The position numbers and the translations under genes are program-made. Shown here one piece after another: positions 1-13,620 of a DNA stretch of 64,000 bases. The stretch is from NCBI GenBank assembly GCA_022747635.1, contig JAKTNV010000005.1, positions 43,569,238-43,633,237 of the forward strand. Reading direction: 5' to 3'. The notes under the pieces were generated by a model. The model ran no database searches. It was not told where the DNA came from and saw only the letters and a program-made list of their open reading frames with translations. Each line of letters opens with the position of its first letter. The stretch's first letter is position 1. Source of the stretch: Hetaerina americana. Its lineage: Eukaryota; Arthropoda; Insecta; Odonata; Calopterygidae.

Positions 1-3000
1 CGTTTCTGTAAATTTATTTGGTAGCCGAGTAGGGCAGCGTGGTAGTCCCGTGGGTGGATTGTTCGACGACTGACCGGAGCGTCCCTTATTGAAATTTGCA
101 TTACGCCTCTGCTCACCACCAACTGAACCCATGCCGCGTGATTCTCTGCCTGTAAGGACTTACCGAGAAACCACAGACCGTCTAGAGAAACGACCCCAAA
201 ACCTGAAATTGTTAAATCAACAAAAAATAGTTATGAATATGGGATCATCTTTACTTCCATCCATTAAATCAAATGTCTATATATCTTCTTATATCGGAAT
301 ATTAAAAGCCGAGGTACTACTTGTTTTACGGAAGGAATTTTCGAGTGACTTTTATGCCATTAAAGTTTGAATGTTATGCACAGAACCTAAAGAGCTGGGA
401 AACCGATCAAACCAGTTTCAGGAAAACTGTACAAGAATTTGCGTAGATCTAATAATATGTTACGTGGCTCAAATGAAGAGAAAATGATCACGTTTTAAAG
501 AGTACGTGGAGATGTATTGTATTTGTCTCATACAAGTACATTCGAACTCGTATCACTTCCCGTGTCCTACATCACCATATAAATTCATTCTTTCCAGCCC
601 AAGTAAACTTACATGCCTCTTATCTAGTAAATATTATATTAAGCATTTCATTGCTCCCATAAAATATAAAAATGTAAATAAGCATTATTCATTACAATAT
701 TTATTGTATGCCATTGTTTAAAATGCCATTGTTGAATTTCTTCAGTCAAATGGAAAGAGTTGACGGCATTTTATCAATAAACATATATCAAAGAGCGGAT
801 TTTTGCATCCTTTATACCACCAAAATTGGTAAAAAGTTGTTGTTTACACACACCGAGCTATTTTTTAGGCCTCAACCGACGATAACCTTTATTTCTCAGT
901 TATTAGGAAAATAGAAAAGTTTATTGATAAAACACAAACCCGAAATTGTACAGCAGGACGGTCACGTATAATGAGCCAAAAATTCTAATGTTTCCCATAT
1001 ATTATAAAAAAATTCAAAGGTGTTTTTTTTTAATTCTTCTTTTGGTACGGTTTTTTAGCTTAGAGAAATGTTGATACTTGGCTTAAGAAAATTATATGAA
1101 AGTACTATTTGATTTATAAACTTGTCTAGTAAACATTCTTTTCATATACATCATCTTATGGACCACGTTTTTGTGAAATGATGACATTTTTCATTAAGAA
1201 ATAACCGTAATGGCTACTTAAAATTTCTAAAACCAATTGGTAGGTTTAGGAAGAAAGAAAAACGTGCATTGAGTTTTTAAATATTACCTCCGTTTCATAA
1301 AAATAATCCACCATGGATGAATCTCTTTACATAAAGCAATAATAATTATTTTCTTTTTTCATGCGTTTTTAATGCTATTTACTTTTAAGCTAGGCCAATA
1401 ATATTATGAAAGCACATGGTATTTGAAAACATATTCCGGTATCTAAACTGATATCACCATATGCCCATGGCGAACGCTAAAATTGTTATGGAGCGTTATC
1501 AATCCAGTGCTCGGTGAATACTGGTGAGTCGTTAATACGATAAACCGTTCATGAGATTAAACCAATATTCACTTTATGAGTACTTAGCAGCTCATACAGT
1601 CGTGGATGCCATCAAAATTGAGGAAAACCTTCTGTTAATTCAAATGGGGTTAAATTGATTTGGTGGCTACTGTAGACCCACTTTCAAATTCGTGTGTGGT
1701 AAATTTTTAAGAGGCCATTAACTCGTGCATCAGGCTAATAGCTCTGCTCCGTTCTTTGCATTGCACATTAAACACAGCCCTTCCCACTTTCATTGGGAGA
1801 AAGCTAATCACCACACCAGGTTTTCCTTCACCTTTTCTCCGGCAATTAAAAGTATAATCTTACCCCCAAGTTACCTCACTCTTTCCTATAGAGCTCATGG
1901 CTTAACCAGTTTATTAATTTCACCAATTTAAGTAATAATTAAGCCGCGTACTTGAGCACAATCACGCATATTTTACTATCATAGAATATTGTATTTACTC
2001 CTTGGTTGCCATTTGCGAGGTGCACAACAAAAAAATAAAGCATAGGTATGTAATGTTGGTATTCTAACGTAACCAACTCGCATCTCACTTAATATTCGTA
2101 AGATCTCCGCGTATCAAGGATCTATATGTGTATGTTTATTTATATGCACGCATAAATATAACCAAAAATTGTTTATTAAGGTGAATGTAAATGTGGAAAT
2201 AGATGGAGCGGTGCAGAAAAACAGGGAAAAGGGACATGTGCTTAAATGCTTCGGTGGCAAAATCTTATTCGGCATTATGAATTATACTTTAAATGAAATA
2301 CATAAAAATATTAACGCATGCATACGTTCTTATAAACATGGTAAGTATAAAAAGTATCGGGAAAAGTTTCGGCAAAATAGATTATTTCAGATTTTGCTGC
2401 AAGGCCTCAAATTTATTCAAAGTACACCGTCAACACTTTGCCGGCAGCTTTCACACGACTCGAAGGCCCCCTGGTAGGCGATTTTCGGAAGGTTCTTAAG
2501 GGAACGCGGGAAAGCTACTCTGACGGCACTTAGGGTTCTATGGTGGTGTTATTTGATGGTGAATTTAACTTTTGATAATAGAAAATAGTCTGCTGGTGAT
2601 ATTTCAGGACTTTGAAGAGTGTGGGATATCGTGTAGTGTTGCAGAAGGTCTTTGCAATCAGGCATTCACCTTTGCTCTTGGTCCTCCGTCAGGGCCTCCG
2701 AGATGAGTTTAGCGTAGAGCTTTCGCATTGCCAAATTTACTGTGACAATGATGTATATTGCCATCTTATCAATGCCACTACGATCTAAGATCATGCGCGC
2801 ACCTGACCGTTTGAATTCAGCTCTTTACGCATATGTTATGTGTTTTCGTTGGTTCTTCACGTTGACTATCGTCAAGCGCGGGACTGGTCCTCAACATTCT
2901 CTCATCCATCTTTGAAGAATTTTTACCACTAAAAACTCTAAATTGTGACTGATTCTTTAACTCTTAGTAAATCATCACCAACGTCTGAGAACCCGATTTC

Positions 3001-6000
3001 CCAATTCTAACGCAAAATTTGATTGCGTATCGCTGTTCAGTTGTTCACTCGGTGCGCGATGCGTTTGCACCGATTCAATCGACAGCGGTCCACTAAAAAC
3101 ACGATCTAGCCTGAATGAACGCTCGCAGACGCTTGGCGCGTGTTTAGATAGGTGAAACCCCCAACCACCGGCCCTGCGCGGTGTAAGCGCGCTTGGACAT
3201 GAATTCAAGTCAGGGAAAAAAATGTTGCTGATAATTTTAATCCTTATTATGTAAATTATAAACACCAAGATAAACCCATGCATCGTCTGGTACATATTTT
3301 TGAGGAAATGGAAAAATCACATATTGATTTTTTCTTTACTTGGAGAGACAAGAGATGAATTTAGAAGTACACGAATACACTTCCTCTAACTTCACTCTTT
3401 CGACGCCTCGATGCTGATGGATATTTCGCATTCAGATGAGAACAAATTGATAGTGATTTGGCGGTGGGTACTTGTGGGAGGTGGCGAGTGGTTGTTTTGG
3501 GAAGGGTGGAAATTTAGGGATGGAGTATTTAGCTCTGAAGGAAACAATAGGGGGATGAAGAGGGAAGAGACGGCATCAATGTGAAAATAGGGCGATATTG
3601 GATAATAGGAAGGCATTAAGCATTCATCTCTAAGCGGGATTCCGCAATCCTTATCCCAATAAAGTAAACTAAGCTCTCAAAATATCAAGAAAATGGAAAG
3701 ATTGAAATTGAATGATAATAGTTACTGTAAGTTGTGCGGCATCCTCAGAAAACAGGACACCACCTCTAAATCTCACACCGATGAAGTAGTTCATTTCTAA
3801 CTGCGCAATGTTTGATTTGACTTCACTAGCTGAAAATTTTACCGGTAAGCTATTTACTTAGTTTTATAAATGCTTACTCCTTAGTCTTTTATTTGAGCTT
3901 TCCCAGAACTGTCTCTAATTTTCAAATAATAATTACTCTTTTAAGTGTTCAAAATTACTTGTTAGTACGTAAGGTATATAACATTAAAAACATAACATTG
4001 TACGTAACATTTTTAGGGTAATAGAAGTATTTTACAAATTATTTCCGTCATGATCGAATTTCACCAACTAAAAATTGTAAGTTTTAGAATTAAGACTCTT
4101 TCTCTTTGGAAAATTAATAAAAGCTCATTATTCCGCAAAACTTGTACGAAAAGGTTGGAATTTCATATTTTTCATATTAAAATATCTATTAAATTAATAT
4201 TTTAAAATGTATACAAATGGGTTCCATATAATTTATTTTTAATAATTTTAGATTTTGAATATGATGGAGAAGATTATATGAAACCAAAGAAGTGGGTCTA
4301 AAAGATGAACTGTAACCTCACTCTAACCCAAAGATCGGTTAGCGTGATCCCATCCCTAAGGAAATAAAATTTTCAAATCAGGGTAGAAAGAGTTTCTTTC
4401 CTTGTGCCACCTTCCCCCCCAAGTACCCAGGGAGATTTTATCGCCAGAAAACTACACGGCAAACCTCTCTTTCCTCTGGAATATTATGGCTTAGTTCATG
4501 TATCAGTTTGTAAAATGGTATTTGTCGTGTTTCGATTCCAAATCTGAAGCTTTCTCTAGCTTCCTGAAGCTATTCTTCAAGATCTCATTCAAGTTCTACC
4601 CGGTTGATTCCCTCACACCAAATGCATCCGCCTCTTGTTATACTGCCTTCTGGTTGCCTGTGTGGTACTTGAATATTTATATACTCGCTAAAGAGTCTTT
4701 CTTCTCTCATTCGCTGAGCATGGACATACCATTCATGTTTTTTCAGCTTCGGTTGTCGTTTTCTTTCGATTTCTCTTTCTTCGGTGAAAAACACAGCTAA
4801 TCTGGAGGTTAGTTTGACCAAGGACTATGATTCCATGAAAATACGGTATCGGAATAAATATCCAACTTGTATGAGCATAGGCTGCTTCAGATTCGCCGCC
4901 CAGATTTTATTTACCAACGTCCTCTATTCAGCCGCATTCGAGTGATCTACCCGCTAGAGTAATGTGTGGATTCCATCTGTGGTATTAACCCGGGAAAAAC
5001 ATTTGATTCACAGGATATATTTTTTGCGTTGCGCGCGACGGACGGCCTATCGGATGACCTATGAGTCTTTGGAGCCTCGTTCTGTCACAAGGGAGTTACC
5101 GTAATCTAATATTCTTTGAGCATACAAATTATAGCATTGGAATTTATTCGGAAAAGTTTATCTGCTCTATTCGCTCTCAATAAAATTTTACATTGCATAT
5201 GTTTTTGCAGTTGTTTAATAAAAATTGAAGAATTTTATACAATTCTATTTCAGAATTTTTTGTGGTCTATGGAAAATTATATCCCAGAGATTGAACGCGC
5301 TGCTGTAGTTGATTAATTAAATACATGGACATGTTTGTGTTCTGAGTATAATATTTACGCGTGGTTAATCGTTGTTGCATTAACTTCGGTATTAATAGTT
5401 TCCAAAAGTAGATTTTCATGAAATTTGAAGTAACAATTTCATTTAAGTAACAAATGAGTGCGTTAAGAATAATATATAAGGGTAACCTACGGAACTTTAA
5501 TTATCCTCTCAGCAAAAAAAAAGAAATTACGTTGGCTAAAGTTCATATGGTGATTATTTAATTGCACACTTAATATGCGTTTCCATGGACTCTTCCGTTT
5601 CTTACTTGTTTGAGATCAGTTCAACAAATTACCGAGTCATTACTCTCCTAATGGAACGCAGATGAGGCTTGTAGAATTTTTAATGGGAAAAAGATGCGCA
5701 TCTGTGAATAATATGCCTTTATCTTCGTTTACTCCAGATAAAAAATGGTACGCTTTTCTAGGACTCCGAGAAATAATCGAGCATTAAGACGGGCGAAGGA
5801 GGTCGATTCTTAACTCTCTGGAGGGAAATGGGTCATCCTCTGGGTGCTCCGCGTTACTCTCTCGCCTCTTCACTCTTCTTAACCGTCCGTATTATCCTTC
5901 TTCCCTTCTGCCATGTCCCTCTTGCTTTTATCTCCACCCCCTGCACCCCAGTCGACCCAAACCTTTTAATAGAGTTGGCTCAGGAATTGAGCCGGAAATG

Positions 6001-9000
6001 TGAAAGAAACCGTTCCCCGAATTTCTTTTCCGAGAGAAGATCATGTATCCGAAAAATTAAAGTTTGATCCCGGGTTTTCATTTTTCACATAAGAAAGTAA
6101 ATAAGTTAGAAAACTCTGTGAGCTTTTAAACTACGCTATAAATATTAGTTCGAAAGGAAACAAGGTTATTTTATCCAAGTCTTTGCCTGATCAGTTCGTA
6201 GGCAAAAACTGCAATATTTATTTATTTTTATTTATTTAAGGATTTATCGTTGCAATTTGGCAATTGTCCTGGTGGCAACGGTCAAGTCTGATAAAATGAT
6301 CACTCTTACAATGAACATACATTCATTATCATACTCTTTTTTATTAATGCCACAAAGATCTAATGTTTTTTGCTAATTGTGCGCTGGATTACATCATTGA
6401 GTATTTTATACAGTACAAGAATGTGTACAACTTTCGTCACCGTAGAAATTATTGTTTTCTAGCATGTACAACATCGTGAGGCAAGAGGTAAGACTTAGAA
6501 TTCGATTAATTACTATTCATGATAAAGTTCTCAAATTTGAAATCCGTCGGAAGGGAATTCATGTCCAGAAAAAAGTGTGACTGATAAATTATTCACCTTC
6601 TTGATCTATTCTTGTCGCTAATTGCAGAATGGAACCTTTTCTCTCAACTACTAGTAACTCAATATTGAAAACTTAAAGCCAAATAACAAAATATCAGAAT
6701 AAAACGACAATAAATCCAACATATAATTTAAGCGATATATTTTGTAAAAAAATAATAATAGCTCTTAGTGAATTTGTACTAAGGAAACCTTTGAGGGACA
6801 ATCAACAAAGACTTGGTAGTAGAAGTTTGTAAAATTCCATCTTTATGCTGATATAAATTAAAAAACAACGAATGGTGTTATAGAAACTTCGAAACATGTT
6901 TTAGTCCACTGATAATTTTTTAAATTTTACTCGATATGTTTATTTCTGCTTAAGAATAAATTTAAATATTAAATGTTTATTATCGAAACACGGACCTAAA
7001 ATAGTACTTCTCCTGAAGTAACACACGATTTCATTCAAACATGAAGGATTATATATGCATATTTCTGTTGAATCCCGTGAAAAATATCCTTTTCTTTACC
7101 AAATGTGGTCACAATTTATAGGAGTAGAGCCTTGGTGAAGCATCGTTACCAGTTAGGAATTTCCTATCGGGTGACCTCTTCATGTCTTCATATTTCGTAT
7201 TCTGATCTGCTACGGTGGTGTGGCTCTGGTGTAGTCAAGGGGTTTCAAAACTTTTGGCAGTTTGAATACCCATCAGGGGATAAGGTAATACTAGTCTCGA
7301 GAATTTTACATGTGATAGGGTATACTTCAGTTACAAAGCGTTTATAACCTCTCGCTTGGAGCTTTTATATTTCAGCTCCACTTTAGGCGACACTGAGTTA
7401 CTTGAGAAAATCAGGACTACAACGAAAGGATTTCCCTCAACGGTTTTGCCACGAAAGTGGTTTGTCTTCCGTTTCATGTGTCTTCTCATCTGGGTTCTTC
7501 TTCTATGTTTCTTCTCGTTCACTCTACCTGTTGCTGTGAAATTCATTGAGATATCATGTGGCAAAAGTTTTCCTTTTACTTCATATTTCATCCTTTTATT
7601 CCCAGAGGTTTTAAGTATTATTTTTCTGCTCCCATTCATAGTAGAAATGGAGTATAACATTCAGTCATTCGATTCCTTTATTTCCTCATCGGTGTTTTCC
7701 TAAAACTTCACCTTTTTGATATTTATAATTCTATGATATTCCTATCATCCGCCTTGCTTTTGATAGTTAGAATAATAAAATTTTTCTCTCTGGATATAAA
7801 GAAGAGTTTACGTGAGAATATTGTACCGAAACCCGAAAGTTTTCCTCCAGTTTAAAGCCTCCTTGATTTGCTCTCTCATGATATATGTGCATTTCCTCCA
7901 TTATATAATCCTGCTTATCTAAAATAAAATTCTCACAAAGTTAAACTTTTCTCCTCCATTTATTTCTAAAAAGCTCCGGTTTTGATAATCGTGCACATTA
8001 ATGTATTTTTCTAGCTAGCCCTTATCTTGTTCCGTTTTCACTTAATTCAGGCTATACGCTTTAATCACCTTTCCAGTTTTCACGCTCATGTTTTAATCAC
8101 AAGTACCCTCTTCCTACTTCTCTCACTTTCACTTTCGTAAATTTAGCGCAAAATGCTTAAAGTTCTTTCTTTGATGAGAATTATAGTGGCTGATTCTTAA
8201 TCTTCTTCATTCCTCATCTTGATGTGGACCAAGAAAGTCACGAGTGAAAGTGGAGAAATTACCTCCGCTTAATTTTTTCTCTTATCTGCTCACTTTAGAT
8301 TTAAGGAGTAACCTGGTCTTCATACAAACTGTGACTCCCATTCCTGCAAGTTATGCAACGTTATTGTGGCATGGGACCATCTCATAATGAGATCAAACTG
8401 CGTTACCTACTCTCATTTATTGCTTGCAGGGAATTTTCCATTCGAGAGTACCCTCGCCAACTTATGCTACCTCTCAATACCTTGTTTTGTTCATGGTTGA
8501 TCCCTGTGCGTTGACTGAAACTGACAATATTGAGGTGGCCACTTAAATTTCTAATAATGAAGTACAAAACATCACATATCTAGTACAAAAGGAATCATCC
8601 ATCTACTGTTTGAAAATATAAATACTATTAAAGGAACATAAACATGGATGTGTAAAATATAATGGTCACACATTGAGGTTCATTTGTTTGTTTATGAATG
8701 TAAAAGGACATTGATCAAACGCGAATCTCAGGTTGAAAATTAATAAATGTGGATCAAAAATATTCCCTGAGTGAAGCTACTATAAAATATATGGCCACGC
8801 TTTTTAAATGGAGTAACTGACTTTTTTCTATAATTTTATTTATTTTTAGTGACCTGCTCTATTAGGACTCAGTAGGATACTGTTTTCAAGATTTTCTTGG
8901 TCTACGAAAATTTAAGTATGAATATTTGAAAAGCATTATTTAAAAATAGCAACACCTTATATTAGAAGCCAAAGCAAACATTATCACCAATAAATAGCCA

Positions 9001-12000
9001 AATTTATGATTGTACTTCACACTAATTTTAATTATTATAAATTTAAGATATCTTAACTACCTGTACGAGTATTTTGCGTGAAAATGACTGAGAATTGCCT
9101 TTAAAGTCAAGTTTCATCTCTTATAAGATGATTTATAATTGCAGAAAAGGAACCAGAGCGTTTGTTTAAGTTTTTATTATATGAATAAAAGCTAGTTTTT
9201 TAAGGATTTGGAAAAGTACCTGTTTAACAGTCAAGAGAATAGATATAACAACATATTAAGGAGGACAGGTTCATAAGCGTTATCTCACCAAAAGGCTGGC
9301 CATAGATTTGTACGCCAGTGAACCGTGAAGCAAATTTATCTTCGATCTGGAGTAGTCGGGAAATGTCCCTTTTCTATGGACGTCTTTTTTGCTTCATTGA
9401 GGACGCTCTTGCTCCGTTGTTTATGTAATTATCGTATCCCTGTACACGTGACTAGAAACGAGATATACCTAGGTGAACCAGTGCTTGAACGGAACGTTCC
9501 CAAGCGGCACGGTCTCAGCATAATTTAAACCGTCGGCATTCATGAGTGCTGCGGTTACCACTAGTTCTAATATGTCACTTTGTAATTCTAGTTTTTTACC
9601 GAGGCACATTTATTTTCAAGGACCTTTTTGAAACATTTTTAAACTAATGAAAAGAGAAAGATTTTTTTTGGTATTCTACCGTTTGAGTTAGTTTTTGGAT
9701 GGACACAGACAGCAACTATAAATTTCCTTGGTTCACCTGACAAAAACATCCTTACATCCAACGGTATCATTCACTTCTCTTCAATTCCGTATACATTCTA
9801 CCTCCCTTCATTTCATCATACATTCCTGTTCTTTTCCCATGCGTTCTTTGCTAAGCGAACAAAAGGCACTGTTGTTTCAAATTGAATTTTCTATGCTGAC
9901 AATATCCATGAATTATTAAAAAATAATATAGGTTAAATTTGAAATAATTCAATCACATATTCGAAAAGTTACTATTAAACGGCACTTGTGAGCAATCAAC
10001 ACACTAAGGGCAAAGTTGAAAGATTTTATTCATCCATCTTCAAAACTTACTTGCTTCACTTGGAAACATTTACCTTAAAAAAATACTCTTAACCGACAGC
10101 CTGTTTTCGTTTAAAACTTTACTTAGTTACGGTATTACACATTTTTTAGATGCATTTTTATTAGTAGAGTAGAATTGTCATAGAGTCTACACTGGGGCTA
10201 CTTCTTCGACCGCACAATTTTACATATTTTTTAAGGTATCACCACTGCAACGGACCAAAAAACGTGTAAATTTTCAGATTCATCTTTGAATGGTAAATTT
10301 TGAGTTAAACTGGTCCCCAAGGTAAGGGGAGAAGAGTGGTCGATAAAAAGCCACAGGACAGTACAATGGGAGGGGAGGGAGACCAAAAGCATTGTCCCAG
10401 AAAGCATCGCGCGATGGCAATAGACAAAACCTTACCTATCTTTGCCAAATGAGAGGTTATCTATCCTAGTCGCGTCTCGCTATGCGAACGTGGCTGGGAT
10501 AATTGAGGGCACCGTACAAGATAGAAGCACACACGTGTCCATTTCCAAGGAGATTGCAACGGGCCGCCGCAAATACTGGTCACCTCACCGCTGTAGGATA
10601 CCGGTTCTCAACGGCGTGTCCATCTGTGATGTTCAATGGAACCACGAGCCTCGACGCCCTCGCTTGAGCACGCGCCTTCATACCCTCAGTGTGGTAAAAA
10701 TCCTATCAAGAAATACGTCCAAGTTTTAAAAAAAATAATAGTTGGGGTATTAATTAATTCACAAAATTAGTTTCCATAGTAATAATAAAAATTATCACTC
10801 TTATTTTCGTATTCTGACTTTTTTTATTCTTAAGTAAAATAAATTCAGTTACATACAAACCACGTAATTTGTGTTTAGAATGTATTGGCTTAAAATAACG
10901 TATTCACCAATACTTCTTTGCTTCCTATTGTTATGAATAGTGTATACCATCTTAGTAAAAAATTCCAACTTTTTAATGCATAAACTATAAAACATTCTTC
11001 CTAGGAAAATTTAATTTATTATTTGCTACATGTCCTTATTTAATTTTGCGAGTCATTCTACTGCTTTGAAAACTGTGATAAATATGACTTATTATTCGTC
11101 GCAAAAAATGCTAGAACCTTATAAATATATGTTATTCACCAGATTAAAGCTTTTTTGTAGTTTGTTAATAACTAATTACAGTGATATTCTTTTAATTAGA
11201 ATTTAATTACTTTATTTTTCAAATTTCGATGCCTTATGGCGAAATTATTTTCGATAAATTACTAAGGATTCCTTTACTGAAAAGAAGATGTGTTAATAAT
11301 GCGATTAATATTTAATAAAATAAGTAAGCATCATAGTGAGATATTGTTATCCATATAATTGGAAATTTTTGGATTTATAAACCGCTATTTTAGGGTATGA
11401 TTTTACTCTACTTGCTGTATTTTAGCCCTAATATTTTGTTTTTACTGTAGCTAATTCAATATTTTTTTCTTTCTTTGACCGGTAAAGAGGCAAAATAATT
11501 TAAGATTTCTTGAAAGCTTATGCTTGGTTAAACCGACCACTGTCGGAACCACTTTTTCCTTTACCGCGGGTCTCATTGAACTCGCTTACTCCTTCGAGGT
11601 TATTAGATTTTAGTAATTGAAGAGGGTCCGTATTCAACCTTCATGTGTAACAACAACCAGGTTTACAGCTCAAACACAGGGAAGGGCTTACAAATATATG
11701 TTCTTCTTATGTATGACTATTAAGGTGGTTTTTATCAAATTGTAAATTAAAATCTCTTCTTGAATGGTCTGTATCTTTTACTTTTTCCTTGTAGTAAATA
11801 ATTTTAGAGACGTATTTCTCTGTGTTGGAGGGTCTCATCTCATAATTGGGTATTCTAGTAAAAAAATTATCCTTGGTCACCGAGGAACTGTCTGAATCTT
11901 TATCCGCCGTTGTCCTCAGAAGCTCGGTCTGTGTATATAGTTCCAGGGTTGGTTGTACTCCGTATTCGTTTTATCTCGTGCATAGCTCCAAACAGTTAGA

Positions 12001-12220
12001 ACTCAAAAGTTTTAATTTATTTCTGATAGCATTGAAAATGAATGAATATCCTGATATTTAATTGGATTTTTATATTTTAAAGTATTTTTTACGTGCATAT
12101 TAAAATTTTCTACAGTTTCGGAAATTTCTTGGTTTAATGACTACATATAGAATTAATTATGTTTCGTTTTAAAAACAAATATTTTAACATAATTTTTTCC
12201 ACCTCAAACATATGAATAAA
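1..12220. other. AT-rich non-coding stretch, no gene recognised
   Basis: I see no protein family, RNA gene or transposon end that I can name in this stretch. Open frames are short (under about 115 codons), low in complexity or rich in Phe/Leu/Ser/Ile, as expected by chance in AT-rich DNA, and none shows a conserved motif. A somewhat GC-richer patch at 10,442-10,729 has a 95-codon open frame that I do not recognise. The stretch may be intergenic, or intron of the neuroligin gene whose 3' exons lie at 46.7-58.8 kb; the sequence alone does not decide this. Confidence 0.5.
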
Positions 12221-12228
12221 TTGAATGA

Positions 12229-12419
12229 AAACAGTAAGTCTTAATGAGTTTGATAACAATCTCAAATCCTTGACACCAGAAATCCAACACATACTATGCA
12301 TACTGGGAAACGCACTATCGCATAGAAACAGTAAGTCTTAATGAGTTTGATAACAATCTCAAATCCTTGACACCAGAAATCCAACACATACTATGTATAC
12401 TGGGAAACGCACTATCGCT
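12229..12419. repeat. Tandem duplication, two copies with a 97-bp period
   Basis: Two head-to-tail copies start at 12229 and 12326 with AAACAGTAAGTCTTAATGAG. They agree over about 94 bases, with one clear difference (ATGCATACTG in copy one, ATGTATACTG in copy two). The near-identity points to a recent duplication. No coding content is evident. Confidence 0.9.
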
Positions 12420-12539
12420 TTGGTACTTTCCAAAGAAGGTAGCATTACTAAAATGTTTCATAGCCACTCTAGAATTAATTTAATTTCCTACGATACGCAA
12501 ATATTTAACGCAGCGTCGGAATCGTCACGAGAGAGTATT

Positions 12540-13080
12540 TTCAGACAAGGTCCCGCACCACGATGTTCCGGCGAGTGCTCGTGGATATAATCCTACGGAC
12601 AAACACGGTCGGGCGCGGGACGAACGCTCTGCACTCACATAAATAACCAGCGACCTCACCGCGGAGCAATTAAACTTTTCAGTGTTCCGAATTCCGAGGG
12701 GAGGATGAGGGCAGGAAAACCTTCAACAAGCGCCATTTTCCTTGCCCCCTCGCGATCCGTCCGGCGATGCCCCGCGGTGCTCGCCCGCAGCCGGCAGCCG
12801 CACTCATCATCCCATTTTCCCTCCGACGCACGAGTGCGCCATCCGGGCACTTGCTCCGTCGGCGAGGGCGAGGCCGTGCGGGAGGCGGGGATTGGCGGGG
12901 GGAGGAGGTGTGGGATAAGGTTCGTGTGTGTTTGTGCATGCGTGCAAAGGAACGGGAAGTGAGGAAGACCGAGTAGTCGGAAGGAGGACTCACCCGTCTT
13001 CTGAGTTGCAGAGCCCCGCCATACGACCATCCCCACGGTCATTCTCCACATCCGATCTCCCCCGCACTGCTTTAATTCCC
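12540..13080. promoter_or_regulatory. CpG-rich island, possible promoter or 5' exon
   Basis: This block is strikingly richer in G+C and CpG than the AT-rich DNA around it (for example the run near 12605-12620 and the stretch 12760-12900). A TATA-like CATAAATAA lies near 12638 and an initiator-like TTCAGTG near 12677, but their spacing of about 40 is longer than usual. Overlapping open frames exist on both strands, with Pro/Arg/Ser-rich translations typical of GC-rich non-coding DNA. It could be a promoter or untranslated first exon of neuroligin or of another gene. The assignment is inference from composition. Confidence 0.3.
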
Positions 13081-13084
13081 ACTC

Positions 13085-13620
13085 GGACGGCTTAAGGGAG
13101 GGAAAGTGTATGTTTGGAGGGCGGGTCGAATGGAACGGAGCGGAAGGGGGAGGGATGGAAAGCGAGCGGTTTACTGCAGGGATTACGAAAGGGAGGGAAA
13201 ATAGTTTTTGAGGAGGTGATAAAATTCTGGAAGAGAACGGGAAGAGAAGGGGTCGTGCTTCTCGAATGCGGGGAGAGTGGTAAAAGAAGGTGGTAAAGTC
13301 GGTGAGAGGCAGTGGGGTGGAGAGAGGATGGAAAAAGAAGATAAGACAGATAAGGACGGCTGTGGTTTGAAGGGATGTGAGGAGATGGAGGGTTGGGAAG
13401 AGGGTAAAGGGAGGGAGAACAGTGGATTACTGACGAATGTGTGGGACGTGGTTTGAATGAGTGAAGGCGCGGGCGATGAAGGAGAACAGTGGCGGGAGAA
13501 TTAGGTGAAGAGTGGGGCAAATGCTGGGTAGTGTGGAAAAGACCATGGGGAGGGGCAAAGGGAACAAGGGTAGTTCCGTTGAATGAAAGGATAAGAAAGG
13601 AAAGACAGATGTTAGATTCA
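13085..13620 (+). repeat. Purine-rich strand-asymmetric tract
   Basis: For about 500 bases the plus strand is dominated by G and A (repeated GGAAGGGG-, GAGGGA- and GGGAGAG-type words), with few C or T. It directly follows the CpG-rich island. The open frame on the complementary strand is a Pro/Ser/His/Leu-rich artefact of this composition. Long purine strands can form triplex structures; that is general knowledge and not shown here. Confidence 0.6.
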
